A stretch of 7,164 bases of DNA from an uncultured Rubrobacteraceae bacterium (GTDB taxonomy: Bacteria > Actinomycetota > Rubrobacteria > Rubrobacterales > Rubrobacteraceae): assembly GCA_902805985.1 (NCBI GenBank), contig CADCUW010000146.1:1-7164 (forward strand), given 5' to 3'. Every line of letters starts with the position of its first letter. Position 1 is the stretch's first letter. The notes beneath the pieces were generated by a model. The model worked only from the letters and a program-made list of their open reading frames with translations. It ran no database searches and was not told the origin of the DNA. A program made the position numbers and the translations under genes. Shown here piece by piece: positions 1-4,424 of this stretch.

Positions 1-270
1 CGCGGCCAGCGCGAGCCCGAAGACGACGGCGAGCCCGTACTCGGCCCTGGCGTACCCCTTGAGCTTCGGGCGCCACAGCAGGAGCAGGACGAGGGCGGAG
101 AGCGAGATCCTGAACAGCACCGTCCCGCCGGGCCCGACGGAGTCGAAGAGCCCCTTGGCGATCGCCGCCCCGAACTGCACGGACCCTATCGAGAACAGCA
201 CCAGGACCGTCGGCGGGATGTCCCGCGACCGCTTGGCGCTCTCGCGCGCGGATGATACGTCCTTCTGCAA
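1..270 (-). CDS. EamA/DMT-family permease, N-terminal part (C-terminus beyond left edge)
   Basis: This is an inner-membrane transporter of the drug/metabolite (EamA) superfamily, closest in feel to the RhtA-type amino-acid or metabolite exporters; the substrate cannot be told. Ninety codons are visible. A basic, hydrophilic N-terminus (residues 1-18) is followed by a first membrane helix (about 20-41, ending AAIAKGLF). Then come the family-typical loop VGPGGTVLFR (45-54), a second helix (55-66, LLLLW) ending in RPKL, and the start of a third helix (about 77-90). The reading frame is closed by a stop at 313-315. The only usable start before the first helix is TTG at 268-270, with a GGAAGG-like site 11 bases upstream; the next candidate, GTG at 199-201, would cut into helix 1. 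The gene is divergent from the rubredoxin-like gene. Family assignment rests on motif recognition; the start is moderately certain. Confidence 0.72.
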   Translation of the reverse strand, partial: MQKDVSSARESAKRSRDIPPTVLVLFSIGSVQFGAAIAKGLFDSVGPGGTVLFRISLSALVLLLLWRPKLKGYARAEYGLAVVFGLALAA

Positions 271-309
271 AGCGGGGTGGGCCTTCCAGGTCGCGTCCGT
301 GGAGCGGAC

Positions 310-318
310 AGTCTAGCA
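310..318 (-). promoter_or_regulatory. Extended -10 promoter for the EamA permease gene
   Basis: Read on the minus strand this is TGCTAGACT, an extended -10 (TGn followed by TAGACT). Transcription would begin near base 303 and give a leader of about 33 bases before the TTG at 270, which fits the chosen start. No good -35 hexamer lies at the usual distance; TTGCAC is present but about 22 bases upstream. This is a prediction from consensus only. Confidence 0.35.
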
Positions 319-402
319 CCCGCGCCGATCCATCCCGGTGCAACGATCCTTCATGATGGGTACGTATGCCCGCACCAGGCGCAAGCTACCAAAGGAGAGA
401 CG

Positions 403-564
403 ATGACAGACTGGCCGAGCGAACCGCAGGGCGAGGCTACGCCCATCAACTGGGCCTGCACCAACTGCGGCTACCGCGTAGAGGGCGAGCCTCCCCCGGA
501 GAAGTGCCCCGACTGCGGCGCCGACAAGGAGATGTTCGACGAGGTGCCGGTGCCGGGGTATTAG
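403..564 (+). CDS. Small rubredoxin-like zinc/iron-binding protein
   Basis: This is a 53-residue soluble protein with a single rubredoxin-like metal site: Cys19-x-x-Cys22-Gly-Tyr and Cys35-Pro-Asp-Cys38-Gly-Ala. The layout matches the C-terminal rubredoxin knuckle of rubrerythrins and stand-alone rubredoxin-like proteins, which bind one Fe or Zn through four cysteines. The spacing between the cysteine pairs (12 residues) is far shorter than in a classical electron-transfer rubredoxin, so a role in electron transfer is uncertain; structural Zn binding is equally possible. The C-terminus is acidic (EMFDEVPVPGY). ATG at 403 is preceded by AAAGGAGAG at 391-399, an excellent ribosome-binding site. 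The same frame is open upstream to 277, but that stretch has no comparable site and does not resemble the family. The gene looks monocistronic, with a hairpin following it. Confidence 0.82.
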   Translation: MTDWPSEPQGEATPINWACTNCGYRVEGEPPPEKCPDCGADKEMFDEVPVPGY

Positions 565-572
565 GCTTCAGG

Positions 573-621
573 TTTCGGCGGACGCTCTCGCCGGCGAAAG
601 TAGGGGCGCCGAGGCGCCCCT
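573..621 (+). terminator. Hairpins downstream of the rubredoxin-like gene
   Basis: Two hairpins follow the stop codon by 8 bases. The first pairs 573-581 with 591-599 (8 of 9 positions). The second is a perfect 8-bp stem, AGGGGCGC at 602-609 with GCGCCCCT at 614-621, around a 4-base loop. There is no T-tract after either, so this is a GC-rich terminator candidate rather than a canonical intrinsic terminator. Confidence 0.4.
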
Positions 622-641
622 GGACGTCCTACCTGACATCT

Positions 642-686
642 GGCGGTTGTAGCCCCTGGGCGGTTGTAGCCCCTGGGCGGTTGTAG
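642..686. repeat. 17-bp tandem repeat, 2.6 copies
   Basis: The unit GGCGGTTGTAGCCCCTG occurs at 642-658 and 659-675 without any mismatch, and its first 11 bases occur a third time at 676-686. The array ends just before the candidate promoter of the membrane-anchored protein gene at 717, and its last TTGTAG lies close to where a -35 element would be. It could be a replication-slippage product or repeated binding sites for a regulator; the sequence alone does not decide. Confidence 0.9.
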
Positions 687-701
687 ACACGACCGCGGTT
701 G

Positions 702-709
702 GATAATGT
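702..709 (+). promoter_or_regulatory. -10 element suggesting a leaderless transcript
   Basis: The octamer GATAATGT offers two overlapping -10 hexamers, GATAAT (702-707) and TAATGT (704-709, TAnnnT). Transcription would start about 7 bases downstream, at or next to the GTG at 717. No Shine-Dalgarno sequence precedes that GTG, so a leaderless mRNA, common in actinobacteria, would explain the arrangement. TTGTAG at 681-686 could serve as a weak -35, with a spacer of 15 to 17 bases. Confidence 0.38.
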
Positions 710-716
710 ACGCGAC

Positions 717-1274
717 GTGGATCTGGTCACCATAGCCCAGCTCGTCACCGCGGTGACCAATACGCTCTTCGTGCTCGTGCTCGCGTTGGGCTACTACTTC
801 ACGTGGCGCGTCAGCCAGCAGACGCTCGCTGAGATGCGGGAGCAGCGCACGACGATGGGCCGGCCGCTGGTCATCGTGCAGGAGGACTACGACGATTTGC
901 CCGAGCTCGACGTCGCCATACGCAACGTCAGTGAGGGGGCGGCCAGGGACATAACCTTCGAGTTCTCGGCACCCCTCGAGAACTCCAGCGGCTTCGTCAT
1001 CTCGGATCTGCCGTACTTCAGGGACGGGCTCGACTTTCTGCCCCCGAACGGCGAGCTCAGCTGCTACTGGGACGACCTGAACTCCCTGATCCCCTTCCTC
1101 GAAGCCCGCAACCTCCGCGGCGGCATCACCGTGATCGTCCGCTACAAGGACCTCGCGGGAGTCCCCTACGAGAGCCGGTGGCGCCTGAACCCCTTCCTCT
1201 ACAAAGACACCCGCCTCGTCCGCCGCAAGAGCATGGGTGATCTGGTGAGGGCCGTAGAGAAGCTGCAAGAGTAG
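717..1274 (+). CDS. Membrane-anchored beta-domain protein of unknown function, copy 1
   Basis: I do not recognise a named family. The 185-residue protein has one N-terminal membrane helix (about 5-27). A short amphipathic stretch follows (31-48, QQTLAEMREQR), then a beta-rich domain (49-161) and a basic tail (LVRRKSMGDLVRAVEKLQE, 167-185). Key conserved blocks are RPLVIV (49-54), the run from IRN to DITFEFSAP (68-86), LPYF (98-101), GITV (136-139) and LNPFL (157-161). Positive charges right after the helix suggest the domain faces the cytoplasm. A homologue of the same length is encoded at 3688-4245 on the other strand, with about 45% identity over the soluble part by my hand count. Both begin MDL..IAQ.V.AV, which fixes the start here at GTG 717 rather than the in-frame TTG at 699. 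The gene converges on the cNMP-domain operon. Confidence 0.82.
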   Translation: MDLVTIAQLVTAVTNTLFVLVLALGYYFTWRVSQQTLAEMREQRTTMGRPLVIVQEDYDDLPELDVAIRNVSEGAARDITFEFSAPLENSSGFVISDLPYFRDGLDFLPPNGELSCYWDDLNSLIPFLEARNLRGGITVIVRYKDLAGVPYESRWRLNPFLYKDTRLVRRKSMGDLVRAVEKLQE

Positions 1275-1295
1275 CGGGCTGCCGCAGGCAGCTCG
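1275..1295. terminator. Bidirectional hairpin between convergent genes
   Basis: The 22-base gap between the two convergent stop codons is almost entirely one inverted repeat: bases 1275-1283 pair with 1287-1295 around the loop GCA (8 Watson-Crick pairs plus one G-T). The core is GCTGCC/GGCAGC. It probably ends transcription from both sides, although neither side has a strong T-tract. Confidence 0.5.
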
Positions 1296-1296
1296 C

Positions 1297-1833
1297 CTAG
1301 AAGCTCCAGTCGCGCGCCAGGCGGTCGCGGAAGATGTCCGCTTCGCCGGTTCCGGGCCTGGCGTCTTCGAGGCGGGCTATGACTTCTGCCACCGTCCTGT
1401 CGGTCTTCGCCATTCGTTCGGCGAGGGTGCGGCCGATCTCGTACACGAGCTTGCAGGCGGCGGGAGAGTCGTCGTCCAGCATCTGGAGCAGTCTATCCCT
1501 GTCTATGCCGTGGGCCTCGACGGGGGTTACGGCCTCGACGGTGGCGGCGGCCCGGGGTTCGGTCAGGAGGCCCATCTCCCCGACCACGGTCGGCGCCGCG
1601 ACGGTCGCCAGGTGCTGGCGGCGCCCGCGGAGCACCCGCTTGTGGACCTCGATGGTGCCGGCCGTGACGACGTAGAGCCTCTCCTCAGGGCCGCCCTCCC
1701 GGAAGATCACCTGTCCCGCCCCGAAGTAGGCGGGCTCCATCAGCGCTTCGAGCTCGTCTCTCTCCTCCGCGTCCAGGTGCCGGAAGGCCGGCACCGACCC
1801 GAGGTCTGGCGTTCGCCCTGGCGTCCCCTGCAT
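1297..1833 (-). CDS. Single-domain cyclic-nucleotide-binding protein, copy with intact phosphate-binding cassette
   Basis: A 178-residue protein made of one Crp/cNMP-binding beta-roll (about 13-125) followed by helices (125-158) and a short tail. The phosphate-binding cassette is complete: GEMGLLTEPRAAAT, with Glu86 and Arg94, the residues that contact the cyclic-nucleotide ribose and phosphate in this family. There is no helix-turn-helix, kinase, channel or cyclase domain, so it is probably a sensor or adaptor acting on a separate partner. The last residues (FRDRLARDWSF) match those of the neighbouring paralogue. The start is ATG 1831-1833: GGAGG sits 7 bases upstream, whereas a TTG two codons earlier would lie only one base from it. 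The gene is the second of an operon, with 13 bases between the upstream stop and this ATG, and the ribosome-binding site follows the upstream stop directly, so coupling is likely. Confidence 0.9.
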   Translation of the reverse strand: MQGTPGRTPDLGSVPAFRHLDAEERDELEALMEPAYFGAGQVIFREGGPEERLYVVTAGTIEVHKRVLRGRRQHLATVAAPTVVGEMGLLTEPRAAATVEAVTPVEAHGIDRDRLLQMLDDDSPAACKLVYEIGRTLAERMAKTDRTVAEVIARLEDARPGTGEADIFRDRLARDWSF

Positions 1834-1846
1834 CCCCAATCCTCCC

Positions 1847-2368
1847 CTACACCGACCAGTCGGTTATGAGCTTGTCGCGGAAGGCCTCGACGTCGGTCTC
1901 CCCCCGCCGCTCCAACTCCCTTATAGCCTCGACGACCTCCTCGTCCAGGCGCGTGAGCCTCCTCGCCAGCGTGCGGGAGATACGGTACGAGAGCTTGAAG
2001 GCCGCCGGACGCCCTTCCGAGATCATCCGCCGGAAGGTCTCGCGCGGGATCTTTATACCGCCTACGTCGTTCGCCGCCGTCACCGTCGCAGACGCCCCGC
2101 TCTCCCCGAGAAGGCCCCTCTCCCCGACGACCGTCGGCTCTCCGACGGCCTCGATCTCCGCGAGCAGCCGGTCCCTGTCTCCGGCCAGCCGCTTCCTGAC
2201 CTCGACCCTCCCGGACGTGAGCACGTACAGGTTTCCGGGCTCGGCCCCCTCCTCGATGATCCTCTCCCCCGCCGCGAAGGCCACGGGCTCGGCGGCCTCG
2301 GCGAACTCCTCCCGCTCCTCCTCCGTCAGGAACTCGAAGAACCTGACCCCCTGCAACCCGTCGTCCAC
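1847..2368 (-). CDS. Single-domain cyclic-nucleotide-binding-like protein, copy lacking the cassette arginine
   Basis: A 173-residue paralogue of the next gene, with the same layout: cNMP-binding beta-roll (about 8-117), helices, and the tail FRDKLITDWSV. In the phosphate-binding cassette the Glu is kept (Glu83 of VVGERGLLGESGASAT), but the arginine expected after ES is glycine (Gly91, codon GGG at 2096-2098 on the plus-strand scale). It therefore may not bind cAMP or cGMP in the usual way and could be a ligand-free partner of the downstream copy. No effector domain is present. The start is GTG 2366-2368, preceded by GAAGGGA 5 bases upstream; no other start codon lies between it and the upstream in-frame stop at 2405-2407. 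It is first in the operon, about 28 bases behind a TATAAT element. Confidence 0.88.
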   Translation of the reverse strand: MDDGLQGVRFFEFLTEEEREEFAEAAEPVAFAAGERIIEEGAEPGNLYVLTSGRVEVRKRLAGDRDRLLAEIEAVGEPTVVGERGLLGESGASATVTAANDVGGIKIPRETFRRMISEGRPAAFKLSYRISRTLARRLTRLDEEVVEAIRELERRGETDVEAFRDKLITDWSV

Positions 2369-2403
2369 TTCGATCCCTTCGGCTCCGGAGCCTCCAACCC
2401 CGG

Positions 2404-2432
2404 ATTATATGCCCGGCCCATCCCCCGCGAAA
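2404..2432 (-). promoter_or_regulatory. Promoter of the cNMP-domain operon
   Basis: On the minus strand a perfect TATAAT lies at 2404-2409. The hexamer 17 bases upstream (2427-2432, TTTCGC) is a poor -35. The predicted start near 2397 gives a leader of about 28 bases before the GTG at 2368. The weak -35 beside a perfect -10 could mean an activator-dependent promoter. Confidence 0.5.
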
Positions 2433-2458
2433 CGCGCCGGGGAGAAGAGCCAAGAGAA

Positions 2459-2499
2459 GAGATCCCCCCTTCAACCCGGCGGGGCTGTGGGGGGATCTC
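2459..2499 (-). terminator. Second hairpin of a double terminator
   Basis: A perfect 11-bp stem: GAGATCCCCCC at 2459-2469 pairs with GGGGGGATCTC at 2489-2499, with a 19-base loop. On the minus strand it is followed by TTCTCTTGGCTCTTCTCC, a pyrimidine-rich and T-containing run. It sits between the RlpA-like gene and the promoter of the cNMP operon and would insulate the two units. Confidence 0.5.
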
Positions 2500-2509
2500 G
2501 TCAAAGAGG

Positions 2510-2537
2510 AAGGGCGCGGCATCCCCGCCGCGCCCTT
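2510..2537 (-). terminator. Intrinsic terminator of the RlpA-like gene
   Basis: A perfect 11-bp GC-rich stem (AAGGGCGCGGC at 2510-2520, GCCGCGCCCTT at 2527-2537) with a 6-base loop, 26 bases beyond the stop codon of the RlpA-like gene. On the minus strand it is followed by CCTCTTTG, a short T-rich stretch. It is the better of the two hairpins in this gap. Confidence 0.65.
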
Positions 2538-2563
2538 TCGGGTACCTCGGATGGTTAGAGGCG

Positions 2564-2926
2564 TTACCCGATAACCTGCACGTCCACGTAATCCGTGCCG
2601 GTGTAGGTCAGGCCGATCTCCTCGGCCGCCGCAGCGGACAGGTCGAGCTCTCGACCCCCCACGTACGGCCCGCGGTCGTTGACGACGACGGTGGTGGAGT
2701 ACCCGCCGTAGGTAACGAGCAACTCCGTTCCGAACGGGTACTGCAGCGAGGCGGCCGTGTAATCGGTGTACGGGTCAAAGACCTCACCGCTCGCGGTCAG
2801 GTTGCCCTCGAGGCCAGGCCCGTACCAGCTCGCCAACTGCGTGTCCGCCGCGGCGCTATCCTGCAGAGCAGCCAGCGAAACCACCATCACGCCGGCCACC
2901 ATCATCGTCTTGAGAAAAGACTTCAA
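2564..2926 (-). CDS. Secreted RlpA-like double-psi beta-barrel protein
   Basis: A 120-residue exported protein of the RlpA-like family, whose members bind or cleave peptidoglycan glycan strands. A signal peptide (Lys2, Lys6, hydrophobic 8-20, cleavage probably after DSAAA at about 27) leads into one double-psi beta-barrel: ASWYGP (32-37), LTASGE (43-48), AASLQYPFGT (58-67), VVNDRGPYV (81-89) and ELDLSAAAA (93-101). There is no SPOR domain and no lipobox cysteine, so it is a minimal soluble form. Many RlpA proteins have His in the AAH.xLPFGT block; here it is Ser60, so lytic activity cannot be assumed. The start is TTG 2924-2926 with GAGGGGGA just upstream; an ATG seven codons later would remove the positive residues of the signal peptide. 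The gene is transcribed alone and has a low-GC upstream region. Confidence 0.9.
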   Translation of the reverse strand: MKSFLKTMMVAGVMVVSLAALQDSAAADTQLASWYGPGLEGNLTASGEVFDPYTDYTAASLQYPFGTELLVTYGGYSTTVVVNDRGPYVGGRELDLSAAAAEEIGLTYTGTDYVDVQVIG

Positions 2927-2964
2927 AGAGTCCCCCTCTATATTGCTTGCACAACAAGCCCAAG

Positions 2965-2992
2965 ACCCTACTAGCCAAACGGAGAGTTACAA
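2965..2992 (-). promoter_or_regulatory. Candidate proximal promoter of the RlpA-like gene
   Basis: On the minus strand TTGTAA (2987-2992) lies 16 bases upstream of TAGGGT (2965-2970, TAnnnT). The predicted start near 2958 gives a leader of about 32 bases to the TTG at 2926. This leader includes a small inverted repeat (GCTTG at 2945-2949, CAAGC at 2955-2959). The match is moderate. Confidence 0.3.
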
Positions 2993-2997
2993 GGTGG

Positions 2998-3025
2998 CAC
3001 AAACCGTTTCTTATACGGTTTTGTG
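2998..3025. promoter_or_regulatory. Inverted repeat bracketing a TATAAG box (operator candidate)
   Basis: AAACCGT (3001-3007) and ACGGTTT (3015-3021) form a perfect 7-bp inverted repeat. It extends outward as CAC/GTG to 10 paired bases if one T is bulged out. On the minus strand the spacer contains TATAAG (3010-3015), a good -10 for the RlpA-like gene. A dimeric protein binding the arms would cover that -10. As RNA it could also fold as a hairpin in either direction. Confidence 0.42.
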
Positions 3026-3150
3026 AACGCATTACGTAGCCAAAAGGGATACAATTGCGGAAATCGGCACTACATGTTGTGGTTTAACGAAGAAGTCACA
3101 CAACGGAGTTCCGGCGACGGTCGCCCGGGCGGAGGTGAGGTCTTGCGGGC

Positions 3151-3579
3151 CTAGATCATGCTCCGGTATCGTTCGGCGCGGGCCTGGAACTCGGGGACTT
3201 TGCGGTCGGCGCTGCGCTGGGCGCCGCGGGGCATGGTGCCGGAGGCGGCGAGGTGGAGGTAGGCCTCGCAGACGCGGAGGGCCGATGCGGGGTCGCGGCG
3301 GCGCTCGTGGAGGGCGGCGAGCCTCTCGTAGGGGTGGCTGCCGACGAAGCCCTCGGCGACGCTCCTCTCGTAGAGGTCCATAGCCCTCTCGGGGTCGCCG
3401 CTCTGCTCGGCGCGCTCGGCCGCCTCGTTGCGTTGCATGGCGGCCTCGAAGCCCTTCAGCGGGTCCCTGTCCGTCCCGATCCTCCCCCGCTCCTCAGGGT
3501 CGAGGCCGTAGAGCGGTTCGGCGGGCTCACCAGGACGGGCCTCACCGCTGAAGATGGCGCGCAGGCGTCTAAAGATCAC
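3151..3579 (-). CDS. Small TPR-like protein of unknown function
   Basis: A 142-residue, highly charged, cytoplasmic-looking protein with no signal peptide and no clear membrane segment. The first 10 residues (IFRRLRAIF) are basic and amphipathic. Residues about 44-77 and 82-113 look like two tetratricopeptide-type helix pairs: AERAEQSGDPERAMDLYERS followed by YERLAALHERRRDPASALRV. They show the small residues and GDPE.A..LY pattern usual for TPRs, so a role in protein-protein contacts is likely. No enzyme motif is visible. The start is GTG 3577-3579, preceded by AGGGAGG with a 4-base spacer; a longer frame back to 3639 lacks such a site. A -35-like TTGACT (3656-3661, minus) lies upstream, but I see no good -10. 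Neighbouring minus genes are over 100 bases away on both sides, so it is probably transcribed alone. Confidence 0.75.
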   Translation of the reverse strand: MIFRRLRAIFSGEARPGEPAEPLYGLDPEERGRIGTDRDPLKGFEAAMQRNEAAERAEQSGDPERAMDLYERSVAEGFVGSHPYERLAALHERRRDPASALRVCEAYLHLAASGTMPRGAQRSADRKVPEFQARAERYRSMI

Positions 3580-3687
3580 GGTACCTCCCTTCGCTGAGGC
3601 CGGTAGAAACCTCGCCGCAAGGCCCGCGTTCTGTGGCACGGCCAGAGCCGACGGCAGTCAAGGGAGGGGTCACGATCAGAACCACGC

Positions 3688-4245
3688 TCATTCCGTCGCG
3701 CCCGTCCCCGTAGCGTAGAGGTCTCCCGGCATGAGCAGCGGGTTGATCGTCCAGAGGGTCTCGTAGCGTTCCCCGGTAAGGGACGCGTAGCGGCTGGTGA
3801 CCGTGATCCCCTCGTGAAGTTCCATCTCCCGAAGCAGGGGCACGAGGTTGGCGTGGCGGTCCCAGATGGTGCTGATCTCCGCGCCGGGTGCGAGAAAGCT
3901 CAGGCCCTCCGTGAAGTGGGGCAGCTCGCTCAAGGGGACGACCTCAGAGTCCCGCCGGTAGCTCACCGAGCTCTCCATGGGCGCGGAGAACTCGAACCTG
4001 ATGTCCTTCGCGTCACCCCTGCCGATGTTGGCGATGACGACCTCGACGAGGTTGCCGTGGCGGTACTCCGCGGTTACCACGACCTGGGGGCGCTCGTGGG
4101 AAACGCGGGCCTCCCGTATCTCGTTGAGGGTGTCGCGGTTTACCAACACCTGCCGGTAGAACACCCTCAGTTGGAACCCGAACAGGATCGTAAGGCCTAC
4201 GGTACCGACGGCCGAAACCACCTGCGCGATTATCGCGAGGTCCAC
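3688..4245 (-). CDS. Membrane-anchored beta-domain protein of unknown function, copy 2
   Basis: Paralogue of the protein at 717-1274 and of identical length (185 residues). One N-terminal membrane helix (about 5-27) is followed by a charged linker (28-51, including NRDTLNEIREARVSHE). The beta-rich domain (52-171) carries RPQVVV, VVIANIGRGDAKDIRFEFSAP (in part), ELPHF, EGLSFL, GITV, YETLW and INPLL. Compared with copy 1 it has about seven extra residues after the FEFSAP block and lacks the basic C-terminal tail. Arginines after the helix suggest a cytoplasmic domain. GTG 4243-4245 is the start: GGAGGT sits 9 bases upstream, and the resulting N-terminus (MDLAIIAQVVSAV) matches copy 1. A longer open frame to 4317 would place that ribosome-binding site inside the gene. 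It is divergent from the S9 peptidase gene. No function can be assigned. Confidence 0.83.
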   Translation of the reverse strand: MDLAIIAQVVSAVGTVGLTILFGFQLRVFYRQVLVNRDTLNEIREARVSHERPQVVVTAEYRHGNLVEVVIANIGRGDAKDIRFEFSAPMESSVSYRRDSEVVPLSELPHFTEGLSFLAPGAEISTIWDRHANLVPLLREMELHEGITVTSRYASLTGERYETLWTINPLLMPGDLYATGTGATE

Positions 4246-4350
4246 TTCCTTTTCACCTCCTGCATCGTCGGTAGAGGCAAACTTACCCTTTTCAGGCGCG
4301 CTATGCTCGCGAAGCAACCTTCAGCGTCGGTCGTGCTCTAGGTCGCGGAA

Positions 4351-4391
4351 GCTATGGCACGGTTTGGCCAGTATAGCGCGGGTGGTTTAAT
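4351..4391 (+). promoter_or_regulatory. Promoter and overlapping inverted repeat for the S9 peptidase gene
   Basis: TTGGCC (4364-4369) and TTTAAT (4386-4391) are separated by 16 bases and would give a start near 4397, leaving a leader of about 28 bases. An imperfect inverted repeat overlaps the -35: GCTATGGC at 4351-4358 pairs with GCC at 4367-4369 and ATAGC at 4373-4377 across a 3-base bulge. On the minus strand TATACT (4370-4375) is a possible -10 for the divergent gene at 3688-4245, so the two promoters may overlap. Confidence 0.4.
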
Positions 4392-4424
4392 CTGGGCTCT
4401 CGATCTTACAGGGGGAGCGGCGCT

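Larger units (their letters stand above)
2941..3110. other. Low-GC regulatory region upstream of the RlpA-like gene
   Basis: These 170 bases contain about 45% G+C by hand count, well below the flanking genes. I see no convincing coding frame on either strand. The stretch holds the candidate promoter at 2965-2992, an inverted repeat at 2998-3025 and a near-palindrome CACTACATGTTGTG at 3068-3081. The density of symmetric sites suggests control by one or more dimeric regulators. It does not match the conserved core of the c-di-AMP (ydaO) riboswitch that precedes many actinobacterial cell-wall hydrolase genes. Confidence 0.55.

Noticed and set aside
277..402. N-terminal extension of the rubredoxin-like gene
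   Set aside because: No ribosome-binding site at 277, no similarity to the family, and a very strong site immediately before ATG 403.
642..686. CRISPR array
   Set aside because: The repeats are contiguous with no spacers, only 17 bp long, and there are no cas genes.
561..1268. A 235-codon minus-strand frame antisense to the membrane-anchored protein
   Set aside because: The plus frame has a homologue elsewhere in the window; the minus frame has none, and it reads through the tandem repeat.
1740..2522. A 260-codon minus-strand frame overlapping both cNMP genes
   Set aside because: Its product is rich in Arg and Gly with no domain. It is the frame-shifted shadow of the cNMP gene at 1847-2368, and it also runs through the terminator and promoter.
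2930..3130. ydaO-type c-di-AMP riboswitch upstream of the RlpA-like gene
   Set aside because: Tempting from gene context, but the minus strand lacks the conserved core of that class (the GACAGCTAACC-type segment).
1297..4245. A CBASS-like or other cyclic-nucleotide defence system formed by the cNMP genes and the membrane-anchored proteins
   Set aside because: No nucleotide cyclase or CD-NTase gene, no nuclease or pore-forming effector with recognisable motifs, and the genes are not in one operon. Not supported by the sequence.
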